Shown in pieces: positions 1-7,570 of a stretch of DNA of 64,000 bases; positions within the stretch are counted from its first letter, which is position 1, and every line of letters begins with the position of its first letter. The position numbers and the translations under genes were made by a program. This DNA comes from an uncultured Bacteroidales bacterium (GTDB lineage Bacteria > Bacteroidota > Bacteroidia > Bacteroidales > Muribaculaceae). Where the stretch lies: NCBI GenBank assembly GCA_902774055.1, contig CACYGX010000007.1:1-64000 (forward strand), given 5' to 3'. The notes under the pieces were generated by a model. That model made no database searches. It saw nothing but the letters and a program-made list of their open reading frames with translations, and was not told the origin of the DNA.

Positions 1-1
1 G

Positions 2-169
2 CTGATCCTGGAGAAAACCAAGCTGGAGCAGCACTGCATCTACCTCGACCCGAGGATATCGTTCAACGAGATTGACCGATACTTCTTCAGCGGATGTGCC
101 TGCGCCTACTTCCAGATTGCCGTAGATGTCTATACCGACCTGAGATACAATGCCGATGAATGGGAATAA
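2..169 (+). CDS. Partial phage-like protein (C-terminal 55 residues)
   Basis: An open frame enters from the left edge and stops at TAA 167-169. The visible tail includes YLDPRISFNEIDRYFFSGC and ends in a DLRYNADEWE stretch. It overlaps the next gene by 20 bp in another frame, a packing typical of phage structural operons. I recall similar tails in Bacteroidales prophage-like clusters but cannot name the protein. The N-terminus lies outside the window. The prophage reading is an inference from the overlap and the two following genes. Confidence 0.6.
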   Translation: MILEKTKLEQHCIYLDPRISFNEIDRYFFSGCACAYFQIAVDVYTDLRYNADEWE

Positions 170-572
170 GCCTACCGAACAACAGGCCCTGCAGGAGCGC
201 CAGAAGTTCGTCACCGCCTTCAACGACACCATGCTCAAGATTTGGCAGGAGCAGATCACGCTGCTTGGCGTCATCGATACAGGGGCGCTGCTCGCTTCAC
301 CCAAGTCACTTCCGCTGCGTGCCGATGGCCGTTTCTTCGAGGTCGGATTGTCCCAGTCCTTCCTCGAATACGGCTTGTGGCAGGACTACGGCACGGGCCG
401 CGAGACGCCCCGTGGCAACAGTGGCGATCTTGGCAGAGCCAAGAAACGCCAGCGCCGCCGCTGGTTCTCCCGCAAGTATTACGCCTCAGTCATGCGACTG
501 AAAGAATTCTACGAGGAGAATATCGGTCGGGAATTCTGTGGAATACTAACTAATACTTTATATCAAAATTGA
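150..572 (+). CDS. Prophage structural-type protein (HK97 gp10/neck-like)
   Basis: This 140-residue soluble protein has no signal peptide. A helical N-terminus (about 10-40) is followed by a segment with SFLEYGLWQDYGTGRE (about 70-86), a basic stretch KKRQRRRWFSRKYY (about 98-111) and a helical tail ending in GILTNTL. This layout resembles head-tail joining or tail-completion proteins in Bacteroidales Mu-like and HK97-like prophages, but the assignment is by resemblance only. The start ATG at 150 lies inside the preceding gene; ATG 156 is equally possible. No intact capsid, terminase or integrase is visible, so this is probably a prophage remnant or the edge of a prophage extending left of the window. 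Confidence 0.55.
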   Translation: MPMNGNKPTEQQALQERQKFVTAFNDTMLKIWQEQITLLGVIDTGALLASPKSLPLRADGRFFEVGLSQSFLEYGLWQDYGTGRETPRGNSGDLGRAKKRQRRRWFSRKYYASVMRLKEFYEENIGREFCGILTNTLYQN

Positions 573-583
573 AATCGTTAATT

Positions 584-1375
584 CTAAAAATCAAAAACCT
601 CAATTCTTGTAAAGTTACTGAATACTGGATGATTTCGATATTCCCGTCTCGTACCAGGAGGAACAAATAAAGTAGCATTTTTATAAACATTCTTTGTAAA
701 GAAACCACCACCCCTCATGGTAATGCTGCCTATTGGATCAAGAGATTTAATATAAATACTTTTTATTTCGTCACATCCGTCAAATGCATAAAGTGAAATC
801 TCAAAAGTATCAGGCAATATTATTGATTCTAATTTTCTACAACATTCAAAAGCTCCTCTTCCGATATGTAAGACATTAGATAAGTCAATCTCAACTAAAC
901 TGTTACAGTCAGCGAATGTGCCTTTTTCTATTTCAATAAGTCCTTCGGGAAGATTAATCTTTCGCAGACTATTGCATCCACAAAAAGCAAACTGTTCAAT
1001 AAATCTACATGATGAAGGAAGATTTATTGATTGCAGAGACGTACACTCATTAAAAGCAGCGTTTTCTATCACTTCTAATTCACTCTTGATTATTACCTCC
1101 TCTAGACTAGCACATTTATCAAAAGTATATTCTTTTATTTCTTTAACTCCAGGAGGAATAATCAAGTACTTTAATTTTTGGCAATCTCTAAAAGCATGTT
1201 CTCCAATACAAATGACTGTTTCTGGGATGTCAATACTTTCAACATTAATGCATCCTAAAAAGGCGATATTAGCAATTTCGGTTACCCCATATGGTATATC
1301 GATATAAGACATCTCTTTGTCTGATACTCCAATTACGGTTTTACCGTTATTATCATACAATAAATAGTCAGTCAT
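584..1375 (-). CDS. BspA-type leucine-rich repeat protein (LRR_5)
   Basis: This 263-residue protein consists of about eight LRR_5/BspA-type repeats of roughly 23 residues with the pattern I..xAFxxCxxLxxIxLPxxLxxI, from about residue 25 to 215. It ends in a cap containing ATLFVPPGTRREYRNH, common at the end of this repeat class. LRR_5 proteins mediate protein binding, often at the cell surface. No signal peptide is visible (it begins MTDYLLYDNNGKT), so it is probably cytoplasmic or exported by another route. The gene is clearly more AT-rich than its neighbours and lies antisense between two phage-type genes, which suggests later acquisition. It may be phage cargo. Confidence 0.8.
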   Translation of the reverse strand: MTDYLLYDNNGKTVIGVSDKEMSYIDIPYGVTEIANIAFLGCINVESIDIPETVICIGEHAFRDCQKLKYLIIPPGVKEIKEYTFDKCASLEEVIIKSELEVIENAAFNECTSLQSINLPSSCRFIEQFAFCGCNSLRKINLPEGLIEIEKGTFADCNSLVEIDLSNVLHIGRGAFECCRKLESIILPDTFEISLYAFDGCDEIKSIYIKSLDPIGSITMRGGGFFTKNVYKNATLFVPPGTRREYRNHPVFSNFTRIEVFDF

Positions 1376-1409
1376 ATTCTTTAAAGCTTAATCATATCTA
1401 TCACGTCTG

Positions 1410-1417
1410 CAAAGATA
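1410..1417 (-). promoter_or_regulatory. Probable -7 box for the LRR gene
   Basis: On the minus strand the sequence reads TATCTTTG, an exact match to the Bacteroidetes -7 consensus TAnnTTTG, about 35 bp before the LRR start. I found no clear TTTG -33 box at the usual distance, so this is a half-match. Confidence 0.45.
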
Positions 1418-1469
1418 CATTCTTTTCATTAAAAAGCATGTCTTTTATAATGTGACATTGTCATTCTAC

Positions 1470-1496
1470 TTTTGCTGAAAACTGAAATCAGCAAAA
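1470..1496. other. Hairpin directly before the phage pseudogene
   Basis: TTTTGCTGA (1470-1478) and TCAGCAAAA (1488-1496) form a perfect 9-bp stem with a 9-nt loop, ending 3 bp before the ATG at 1500. The A/T-rich flanks resemble a small bidirectional terminator. It could also occlude translation of the following frame. Confidence 0.4.
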
Positions 1497-1499
1497 ATT

Positions 1500-1874
1500 A
1501 TGATTGACATCCAACAACTCACCTCATTGATCTCCGCATTCCGCGTAGAGACCGAGAAAGAAAGCATCTCGCCCGAGACCGTCGGCTCCATCCTCCAGGC
1601 CATCGCCGACCTGCTGGCCACCGCCACCAGCGAGACCGAGTACAACAAACGAAAGGCAGTACCGTTTCCTCTACGACATCCAGCAGCGCAACGTCGATGA
1701 CCACAGCAACGTCATCCATGCGCTTATGACCCTCCGCTTATCTGACGGCGGCACCTTTTCACTGACCCTGCCCATCGGTCCAACAACGAGGACCCAGGCA
1801 GGTGTGCTCACCACTTCGACATGATTTATGAATCAATCAAGGCGGCTGGACGTTGTGGTGTCCAGCCGCCTTGA
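1500..1874 (+). pseudogene. Frameshifted phage structural protein
   Basis: The first frame runs from ATG 1500 with MIDIQQLTSLISAFRVETEK and matches the start of tail-region proteins I associate with Bacteroidales prophages. It degenerates after about residue 50 (TSETEYNK). From about 1648 the +1 frame continues plausibly with RQYRFLYDIQQRNVDDHSN and SDGGTFSLTLPIG up to a stop near 1822. A further shift gives FDMIYESIKAAG and ends at 1874. Two frame changes in one short gene, together with phage-type wording (TRTQAGVLTTS), argue for decay. A sequencing error would explain one shift less easily than both. Confidence 0.5.
1837..1874 (+). terminator. Strong hairpin ending the phage remnant
   Basis: TCAAGGCGGCTGGAC (1837-1851) pairs perfectly with GTCCAGCCGCCTTGA (1860-1874): a 15-bp stem with an 8-nt loop. 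Only a weak T-rich stretch follows, so it is a probable but not classical intrinsic terminator. It overlaps the last codons of the decayed phage gene. Confidence 0.55.
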
Positions 1875-2027
1875 CGGTTATTTGATAAACTTGGCTGCGC
1901 CTCATCAATTGATACAAGCATCATTGCATTCGGCTTGCACAAGTTTTGACGGGGGCTCGCAAAAAGCCCTTGATAATCTTTAATCACTCACCTCTAATCT
2001 CTAATCAGAGGCGAATGCCTCTTCTCA

Positions 2028-4451
2028 TTACTTCTTGTAGGCGTTGATGATGTTGTCGATGCTGTCATCGATGCGCATGCGATAGAAGGAGCGCCATACG
2101 AAGAAGATAGCAACGAGAACGAAGATGATACCTACACAGGGAGCATACTCGCGGAAGTTCTCGCTGATTGCCATCTCCATAGCCAGCAGACCAAACAGGG
2201 TGGTGAATTTGATGATGGGGTTCAACGAAACCGACGAGGTGTCCTTGAAGGGGTCACCAACGGTGTCACCGACAACCGATGCGTCGTGCAGGTCGGTACC
2301 CTTGAGGTCAAGGTCAACCTCGACAACCTTCTTACTGTTATCCCAGCTACCACCGGCGTTGGCCATGAATACGGCCTGGAACAGACCGAACAGGGCAATC
2401 GATATGAGGTAAGAAACGAACAACGAAACGGCGTTATTGCCACCCACGCTACCCGGCGAAGCCAAGCAAGCAAAACCAAGGGCGAAGAAGAAGATGGCCA
2501 AGAAGATATTGAACATACCCTTCTGGGCATACTGGGTACAAATCTTAACGACCTCGACAGACGACTTGGTGTCGGCCTTCTTGGGTGCGTTGGGATCGAG
2601 CTTGATGTGGTCCTTGATAAAGGCAACGGCACGGTTGGCACCGACGGTAACGGCCTGGGTCGAAGCACCGGTGAACCAGTAGATAACGCAACCACCCAGC
2701 AGGAAGCCGATGATGGTGTAGGGATTCAACAGGTTCAGCAGGCTGGCGGGATCCACGCCGAGGGTCTTCTGGATCACGAGGATGATAGAGAAGATCATCG
2801 TGGTAGCACCAACGACAGCGGTACCGATGAGCACGGGCTTGGCAGTAGCCTTGAAGGTATTGCCTGCACCGTCATTCTCCTCGAGGTAGTGCTTGGACTT
2901 CTCCCAGTCGGGCTTGAAGCCGAAGTCACGCTCGATCTGCTCGTCCTTGTCGGGAACCTCCTCGATAAGGGAGAGTTCATAGACGCTCTGAGCGTTGTCG
3001 GTCACGGGACCATAGCTGTCAACGGCGATGGTCACAGGGCCCATACCGAGCATACCGAAGGCCACCAGACCAAAGGCGAAGATGGCGGGATAGGACATCA
3101 AGGTCTCGGGGATGTCGATAGAGAAGGCATAGCCGACAAACATCAACAGCACGAATGCCAGACCGGTCCAGAAGCCCGAGAAGTTACCAGCCACAAAACC
3201 GCTGAGGATGTTCAGCGAGGCACCGCCATGGTGCGAAGCCTTAACGACCTCAAGGACGTGACCGCTCTTGGGCGATGTAAAGATCTTGGTGATCTCGGGG
3301 ATGAGGGCTGCGCCCAGGGTACCCATCGAGATGATGCTTGCAAGCTGCCACCACAGGTTGGGATTGCCATCGACATTACCGAGCTGCATGTAGGATACAA
3401 TATAGGTCACGGCGATACTCAGCACGCTGGCGAACCAAACGAGCGAGGTCAACGGTTTCTCGAAGTCGAGGCTGTCCTTGCCGGCGTATTTAGCCTTGCA
3501 GAATGCCTTGTTGATCCAATAGGCTACCACCGAGGTGATGACCATCAAGATACGCATCGAGAAGATCCACACGAGCAGGTTCTTCTGCATCTCGGGATCA
3601 TTGACAGCGAGCAGGATGAACGATACCAGAGCAACACCAGTAACGCCATAGGTCTCAAAACCGTCGGCCGTGGGACCAACGCTGTCACCAGCGTTGTCAC
3701 CAGTACAGTCGGCAATCACACCAGGGTTGCGGGGGTCATCCTCACCGATCTTGAAGACCACCTTCATCAGGTCACTACCGATGTCGGCAATCTTGGTGAA
3801 GATACCACCGGCGATACGCAGGGCACTAGCGCCAAGGCTCTCACCGATAGCAAAGCCAATCAGGCAGACACCTGCCAGGTCACAGGGCACATACAGCAAG
3901 ATAACCAGCATGATAATCAGCTCGACGCACACCAGCATCACACCGATGCTCATACCCGCATTCAAGGGGATATTGAGCAGGCGCAACGGGTCACGACGAA
4001 GCGAAGCGAAGGCCATGCGGGCGTTAGCATAGGTATTCATGCGGATACCGTAAGCCGCTACGGCATAGGAACCGAGCATACCGATAATGGTTGACAACAG
4101 AATGATGCAAACCTCCCACACCTTCATGTGGCTCAGGCCGCCAAAGTAGAAGGCCACTACCACGCCAATGAAGAGGAACAAGATGGCCAGGAAACGTCCC
4201 TGCTGCTTGAGGTAGGTCGAACAGGTCTTGTAAATCACCTCACCAATCTCGCGCATGGCATCATGCACGGGCAGATTCTTGGTCTTGATGAAATGATAGA
4301 CACCGAACAACATACCCAAGATGCACACGACGAAGCCCCAGTGCAAGAAACTGAAATCATGCAACGACTCTGGCATCACCAGATCGGCTTCACTGGCACG
4401 CAGCCCCAGCGATGAGGCCAATGCCAGCAACAAAATAAAGGATTTCTTCAT
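2028..4451 (-). CDS. hppA: Membrane-bound pyrophosphatase, ion-pumping
   Basis: This 807-residue integral membrane protein has about 16 hydrophobic segments. It hydrolyses cytoplasmic pyrophosphate and uses the energy to pump H+ or Na+ across the inner membrane. The signature region is present but divergent: DIGSDLMKVVFKIGEDDPRN (223-242) replaces the usual DVGADLVGKVE, followed by GDNAGD (251-256). At the site that decides potassium dependence the motif is GNTFKATAK, with Lys534. In canonical enzymes a lysine here gives K+ independence. Divergence plus this lysine fits the described group of distant Na+-regulated H+ pumps, though ion specificity cannot be read with certainty. It begins with a signal-like hydrophobic segment (MKKSFILLLALASSL), giving an N-terminus longer than many homologues. 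Monocistronic. Confidence 0.93.
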   Translation of the reverse strand: MKKSFILLLALASSLGLRASEADLVMPESLHDFSFLHWGFVVCILGMLFGVYHFIKTKNLPVHDAMREIGEVIYKTCSTYLKQQGRFLAILFLFIGVVVAFYFGGLSHMKVWEVCIILLSTIIGMLGSYAVAAYGIRMNTYANARMAFASLRRDPLRLLNIPLNAGMSIGVMLVCVELIIMLVILLYVPCDLAGVCLIGFAIGESLGASALRIAGGIFTKIADIGSDLMKVVFKIGEDDPRNPGVIADCTGDNAGDSVGPTADGFETYGVTGVALVSFILLAVNDPEMQKNLLVWIFSMRILMVITSVVAYWINKAFCKAKYAGKDSLDFEKPLTSLVWFASVLSIAVTYIVSYMQLGNVDGNPNLWWQLASIISMGTLGAALIPEITKIFTSPKSGHVLEVVKASHHGGASLNILSGFVAGNFSGFWTGLAFVLLMFVGYAFSIDIPETLMSYPAIFAFGLVAFGMLGMGPVTIAVDSYGPVTDNAQSVYELSLIEEVPDKDEQIERDFGFKPDWEKSKHYLEENDGAGNTFKATAKPVLIGTAVVGATTMIFSIILVIQKTLGVDPASLLNLLNPYTIIGFLLGGCVIYWFTGASTQAVTVGANRAVAFIKDHIKLDPNAPKKADTKSSVEVVKICTQYAQKGMFNIFLAIFFFALGFACLASPGSVGGNNAVSLFVSYLISIALFGLFQAVFMANAGGSWDNSKKVVEVDLDLKGTDLHDASVVGDTVGDPFKDTSSVSLNPIIKFTTLFGLLAMEMAISENFREYAPCVGIIFVLVAIFFVWRSFYRMRIDDSIDNIINAYKK

Positions 4452-4543
4452 AGATTCACTCTAATTTTTGTGTTGTTTATGTTGAGTTTTATTCTATCGG
4501 GTTTTCATGTTGACTCCAGCGGCTATGCCTCTGAAATCGGGCA

Positions 4544-4551
4544 CAAAGATA
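4544..4551 (-). promoter_or_regulatory. Probable -7 box for hppA
   Basis: TATCTTTG on the minus strand matches TAnnTTTG. It lies about 92 bp before the hppA start, implying a leader of roughly 85 nt. No convincing -33 TTTG was found. Confidence 0.4.
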
Positions 4552-4748
4552 CTACCATTTTTCTAAGTAGATGCCATTTTATTGAGAAATTAACACCTAA
4601 CCAGCCAAAAAAAGATTTTTCAAGTCGCCAAAAGGGGAAAATTGCTGGCAAAAGCATCGCATTTTCTCGTTTTTAGGTGACAAAATGCCCGTTCTTTTGC
4701 TGAAATAATGGCAAATTCCCAGATTACAATTCGTAACTTAATTCGGGA

Positions 4749-5414
4749 TTATTCAAATACATAATTAAGGAAATCGTGCAATGGCTTGAGAGGTTGTAAG
4801 TCGTTGGCCACGCGTTCCACCCAATCTTCACAGTCAAAGTAGTTTTCATCCACCCGTTTGACAAGCAGGAACTCTTTCATCTTGAGATACTTGGCCAGGG
4901 GGTGATCCTTCGGGTAATCCTTGGGAACATTCTTGAGCGATTGCGACATCCACTCATATCGGGAAACAATGTCGGGATGATTGACAATGTTGAGAAACTC
5001 TTCGGATTCAGCATCGATGAGGCTCCGCAATTGGTCCAGGATGGTTTTCTCGGGCCACCAGATGCCGCCGCACAGCATCATCTCCTCGACCCCGATGTGG
5101 ACATAATAGCCCGACTGCACGGTGTGCCTGCCGCCCTTGCCAATGACACCCGAGAAATAGGTCTTGTAGGGGCTCTTGTCATGAGAGAAGCGGATGTCAC
5201 GGTAGATGCGGTAAACACAGTCCTTGACGGCGAGACCCCGAACGTCAGGGAAATAATCGGCAATGAGACCGATAAGACGCTCCATGTCCTGTTCCCACGC
5301 CCCACGCAGGGCGTCATAGCAATCCTTGTGGGCCTTGAACCAGGCACGGTCATTGTTGATGGCGAGTTGGCGCAGAAAAGCCAAAACTTCGGCTATATTG
5401 CTTGCTGATTTCAT
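4749..5414 (-). CDS. DUF2461 (TIGR02453) family protein
   Basis: This 221-residue soluble protein has the normal length for the family. Recognisable blocks are the N-terminal NNDRAWFKAHKDCYD (about 19-33), the central YRIYRDIRFSHDKSPYKTY (about 68-86) and the following GYYVHIG beta strand. The family is widespread in Bacteroidetes and Proteobacteria and has no firmly established function. It is transcribed divergently from the TetR gene, and its -7 box sits next to the palindrome that covers the TetR promoter, so the two units could share regulation. The start ATG has a TAATTTTG box about 34 bp upstream. Confidence 0.9.
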   Translation of the reverse strand: MKSASNIAEVLAFLRQLAINNDRAWFKAHKDCYDALRGAWEQDMERLIGLIADYFPDVRGLAVKDCVYRIYRDIRFSHDKSPYKTYFSGVIGKGGRHTVQSGYYVHIGVEEMMLCGGIWWPEKTILDQLRSLIDAESEEFLNIVNHPDIVSRYEWMSQSLKNVPKDYPKDHPLAKYLKMKEFLLVKRVDENYFDCEDWVERVANDLQPLKPLHDFLNYVFE

Positions 5415-5447
5415 GATTACTTCAGGTCTTTATATTATAATATTGTG

Positions 5448-5455
5448 CAAAATTA
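5448..5455 (-). promoter_or_regulatory. Probable promoter of the DUF2461 gene
   Basis: TAATTTTG on the minus strand matches the -7 consensus. Twenty bases further upstream the minus strand reads CTTG (5479-5476), a one-off version of TTTG that touches the left arm of the palindrome at 5478-5507. Confidence 0.45.
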
Positions 5456-5477
5456 GAAAAAAAGGGCAATAAAACCA

Positions 5478-5507
5478 AGAAAACTTTTGGAGTTTTAAAA
5501 GTTTTCT
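5478..5507. promoter_or_regulatory. Palindromic putative operator of the efflux operon
   Basis: AGAAAACTTTT (5478-5488) and AAAAGTTTTCT (5497-5507) form a perfect 11-bp inverted repeat with an 8-bp spacer. The palindrome lies between and across the -33 and -7 elements of the promoter reading into the TetR gene. TetR regulators commonly bind such palindromes in their own promoters, so this is the obvious candidate autoregulatory operator. The binding itself is an inference. Confidence 0.65.
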
Positions 5508-5516
5508 ATAATTTTG
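5486..5516 (+). promoter_or_regulatory. Promoter of the TetR-RND efflux operon
   Basis: TTTG (5486-5489), a 19-bp spacer and TAATTTTG (5509-5516) give an exact Bacteroidetes promoter. The TetR ATG is 37 bp downstream. No other good promoter was seen in the four small gaps before the end of the pump gene, so the five genes are probably one transcript. Confidence 0.75.
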
Positions 5517-5553
5517 CAGCCGAAAATACAAAGAGAATTACTAAGCATCAATC

Positions 5554-6168
5554 ATGGACACAAGAGAACGTATTGTGACGGAATGCAGCCAGATGCTGAT
5601 GAGCGTGGGTCCCACATCGATGACGATGGACGACGTAGCACGCGCATGCGGCATCTCAAAGCGCACCCTCTATGAGATATTCCCTGACAAGCGCACGCTG
5701 ATTGGTGAGTGCATTCACCGAGAACATGAAGCCAAGAACGCCCAGATGAGAGAGATCTTCAGCACCTCCTCGAACTGCTTTGAGGCCATGTTCAGGGTTT
5801 ACCAGCGTGCCCGCAAGATGTATGAAGCGACTTCGGTAGCCTTCATCAACGATATCAAGCGCCTGTATCCCGACATCTTCGAGAAGCACATCGAGAACGA
5901 GAAGAACGTGATTACCAGCATTGCATCGGTGTTGCGTCAAGCACAGGACGAAGGGTTGGTTATCAAGCGCATTAACCCCGAGATCATAGCCTACCTGTTC
6001 ACTCAGTCGATGCGCACCCTGCATGAGATTTCCAACGGCTCAAAATACGGCTTCAAGGAGGAGGACGTGTTTGACCACGTGTTCATCAGCTTCCTGAGGG
6101 GCTCAGCCACCATCAAGGGCATTGAGATGATAGAGTATCTCGAGAATCAACAACAGCAAAATCAATAA
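5554..6168 (+). CDS. TetR/AcrR family transcriptional regulator
   Basis: This 204-residue protein has an N-terminal helix-turn-helix at about 22-46 (MTMDDVARACGISKRTLYEI, then FPDKRTL), the standard TetR DNA-binding domain. An all-helical ligand-binding and dimerisation domain follows from about 55 to 190. As the first gene of an RND efflux operon, 14 bp before the TolC gene, it most likely represses the pump until an inducer binds. The palindrome over its promoter supports autoregulation. The inducer cannot be predicted. The C-terminus is glutamine-rich (NQQQQNQ). Confidence 0.93.
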   Translation: MDTRERIVTECSQMLMSVGPTSMTMDDVARACGISKRTLYEIFPDKRTLIGECIHREHEAKNAQMREIFSTSSNCFEAMFRVYQRARKMYEATSVAFINDIKRLYPDIFEKHIENEKNVITSIASVLRQAQDEGLVIKRINPEIIAYLFTQSMRTLHEISNGSKYGFKEEDVFDHVFISFLRGSATIKGIEMIEYLENQQQQNQ

Positions 6169-6182
6169 AACAACACATAACA

Positions 6183-7520
6183 ATGTTCAACATCAAGAAA
6201 TCTTATTACTTATTGTTATTGTTCATCGGCGGTGCCCTGAGCGCTAACGCCCAGTTGTCACTGTCACTGGATGAGTGCATCCGCATCGCCTTGAACGACA
6301 ATCCCACCATCAAGATCAAGGAGATGGAAATCACCCGTGTGGACTACACCCACAAGGAGGCTTGGGGAAAATTGCTGCCCACCATTAACGTGGCTGGCCA
6401 GTACACCCGCAACCTGGCGTTACAGACGATGTACATGGACACCGAGGCGGGCACCATGGCCATCAAGATGGGTAGTGACAACACCCACAATGGCGGCTTC
6501 CAGGCACAGATACCCCTGATTGTGCCCCAACTGTGGAAATCCCTCCACCTGACCGAAAACCAGATTCTGCAGAATGTGGAAGCGGCCCGCGCCAACAAGT
6601 TGTCACTGGTCAACCAAGTGGAGAAGACCTATTATGCCTTGTTGCTCGCCCAGGACAGCAAGCGCGTCATTGAGGAGAACCACGCCACGGCCCAGTTGAA
6701 TGCCGACATCTTCCAGAAGAAATATGAACTTGGTGCAGCGTCAGAGTTTGACGTGCTGCGCGCCAATGTCGCCGTGACCAACCTGGAACCGTCCATCGTC
6801 GATGCCGAAAATTCCATCGCGGCCCTGATGCTCCAACTCAAGGTGCTCATGGGCATGGACGTGAACACTGTCATCGCCCCGAGCCAGCAGTTGAGCGACT
6901 TCAGGGGAGAGATGTATGCCCGCGCGTTGAATAACTCCCTGGGCAGCGACACGACCTTGGCCAACAACACGTCGCTCAAGGCGATGGATCTGCAGACCGA
7001 TTATCTGAAGAAAGCCCTCGATGTGCAGAAGATGGCCTGGTACCCCACCCTGACCGGTAGCGCCAACCTCATGTGGCACTCGATGAACAACGGCAGCCCC
7101 TTCAGGGGACTGCGCTGGAGCCGCGCCTCTAGCGTGGGCTTGTCTATCGCCTTCCCCCTCTTCCAGGGCGGCCAGCGCTACTACAAGCAGAAACAGGCCG
7201 AAATCGCTGTCGAGGAGATGAAGTGGCAGCGCGAGAACCTGGAGCGCAACCTGCACATGCAAGTTGCCACCCAAAACAACGTCATCGTCAAGAACCTCAA
7301 GCAGATCGAGAGCAACGAGGCCGGCGTCACCATGGCAGAAAAGGCCAATGACATCATGCAGAAGAGTTTCAAGATCGGTGCCGCAACGTTCATCCAGCTG
7401 CGAGACACCGAGGACGCCCTGATGGCGGCCCGTCTGGCCTATTATCAGGCAATCTACAATTACCTTGTTGCCGAGAGCGACTTGGAATTTGTACTGGGCA
7501 ACACCCATTATGTGAGATAA
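6183..7520 (+). CDS. TolC family outer-membrane efflux channel
   Basis: This 445-residue protein has a signal peptide (hydrophobic 8-20, cleavage near SANA/Q). It carries the two-fold repeated OEP architecture: LSLDECIRIALNDNPTIKIK near the N-terminus, long periplasmic helices at about 115-215 and 325-420, and beta segments between them. It would trimerise in the outer membrane and form the exit duct for the pump encoded downstream. It follows the regulator by 14 bp and precedes the adaptor by 50 bp. The length is typical. Confidence 0.94.
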   Translation: MFNIKKSYYLLLLFIGGALSANAQLSLSLDECIRIALNDNPTIKIKEMEITRVDYTHKEAWGKLLPTINVAGQYTRNLALQTMYMDTEAGTMAIKMGSDNTHNGGFQAQIPLIVPQLWKSLHLTENQILQNVEAARANKLSLVNQVEKTYYALLLAQDSKRVIEENHATAQLNADIFQKKYELGAASEFDVLRANVAVTNLEPSIVDAENSIAALMLQLKVLMGMDVNTVIAPSQQLSDFRGEMYARALNNSLGSDTTLANNTSLKAMDLQTDYLKKALDVQKMAWYPTLTGSANLMWHSMNNGSPFRGLRWSRASSVGLSIAFPLFQGGQRYYKQKQAEIAVEEMKWQRENLERNLHMQVATQNNVIVKNLKQIESNEAGVTMAEKANDIMQKSFKIGAATFIQLRDTEDALMAARLAYYQAIYNYLVAESDLEFVLGNTHYVR

Positions 7521-7570
7521 GCCCCCATAGTATCTAGAATAAAAACAAACAACAAAATATCATCAAACAA

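Noticed and set aside
150-1874. An intact prophage or phage defence island
   Set aside because: No integrase, terminase, portal or capsid gene is visible; one gene is frameshifted and housekeeping genes begin directly after.
2286-4094. A 602-codon open frame on the plus strand
   Set aside because: It is antisense to the pyrophosphatase gene, lacks any recognisable domain, and is explained by the codon bias of the GC-rich real gene. The same holds for long antisense frames at 10012-11178, 13218-14222, 14779-15786, 32569-33579, 33610-34632 and 56911-57819.
4452-4748. A gene in the 297-bp gap before hppA
   Set aside because: A 68-codon plus-strand frame at 4470-4676 has no recognisable features and overlaps the hppA leader and promoter. 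I see only the -7 box and AT-rich DNA.
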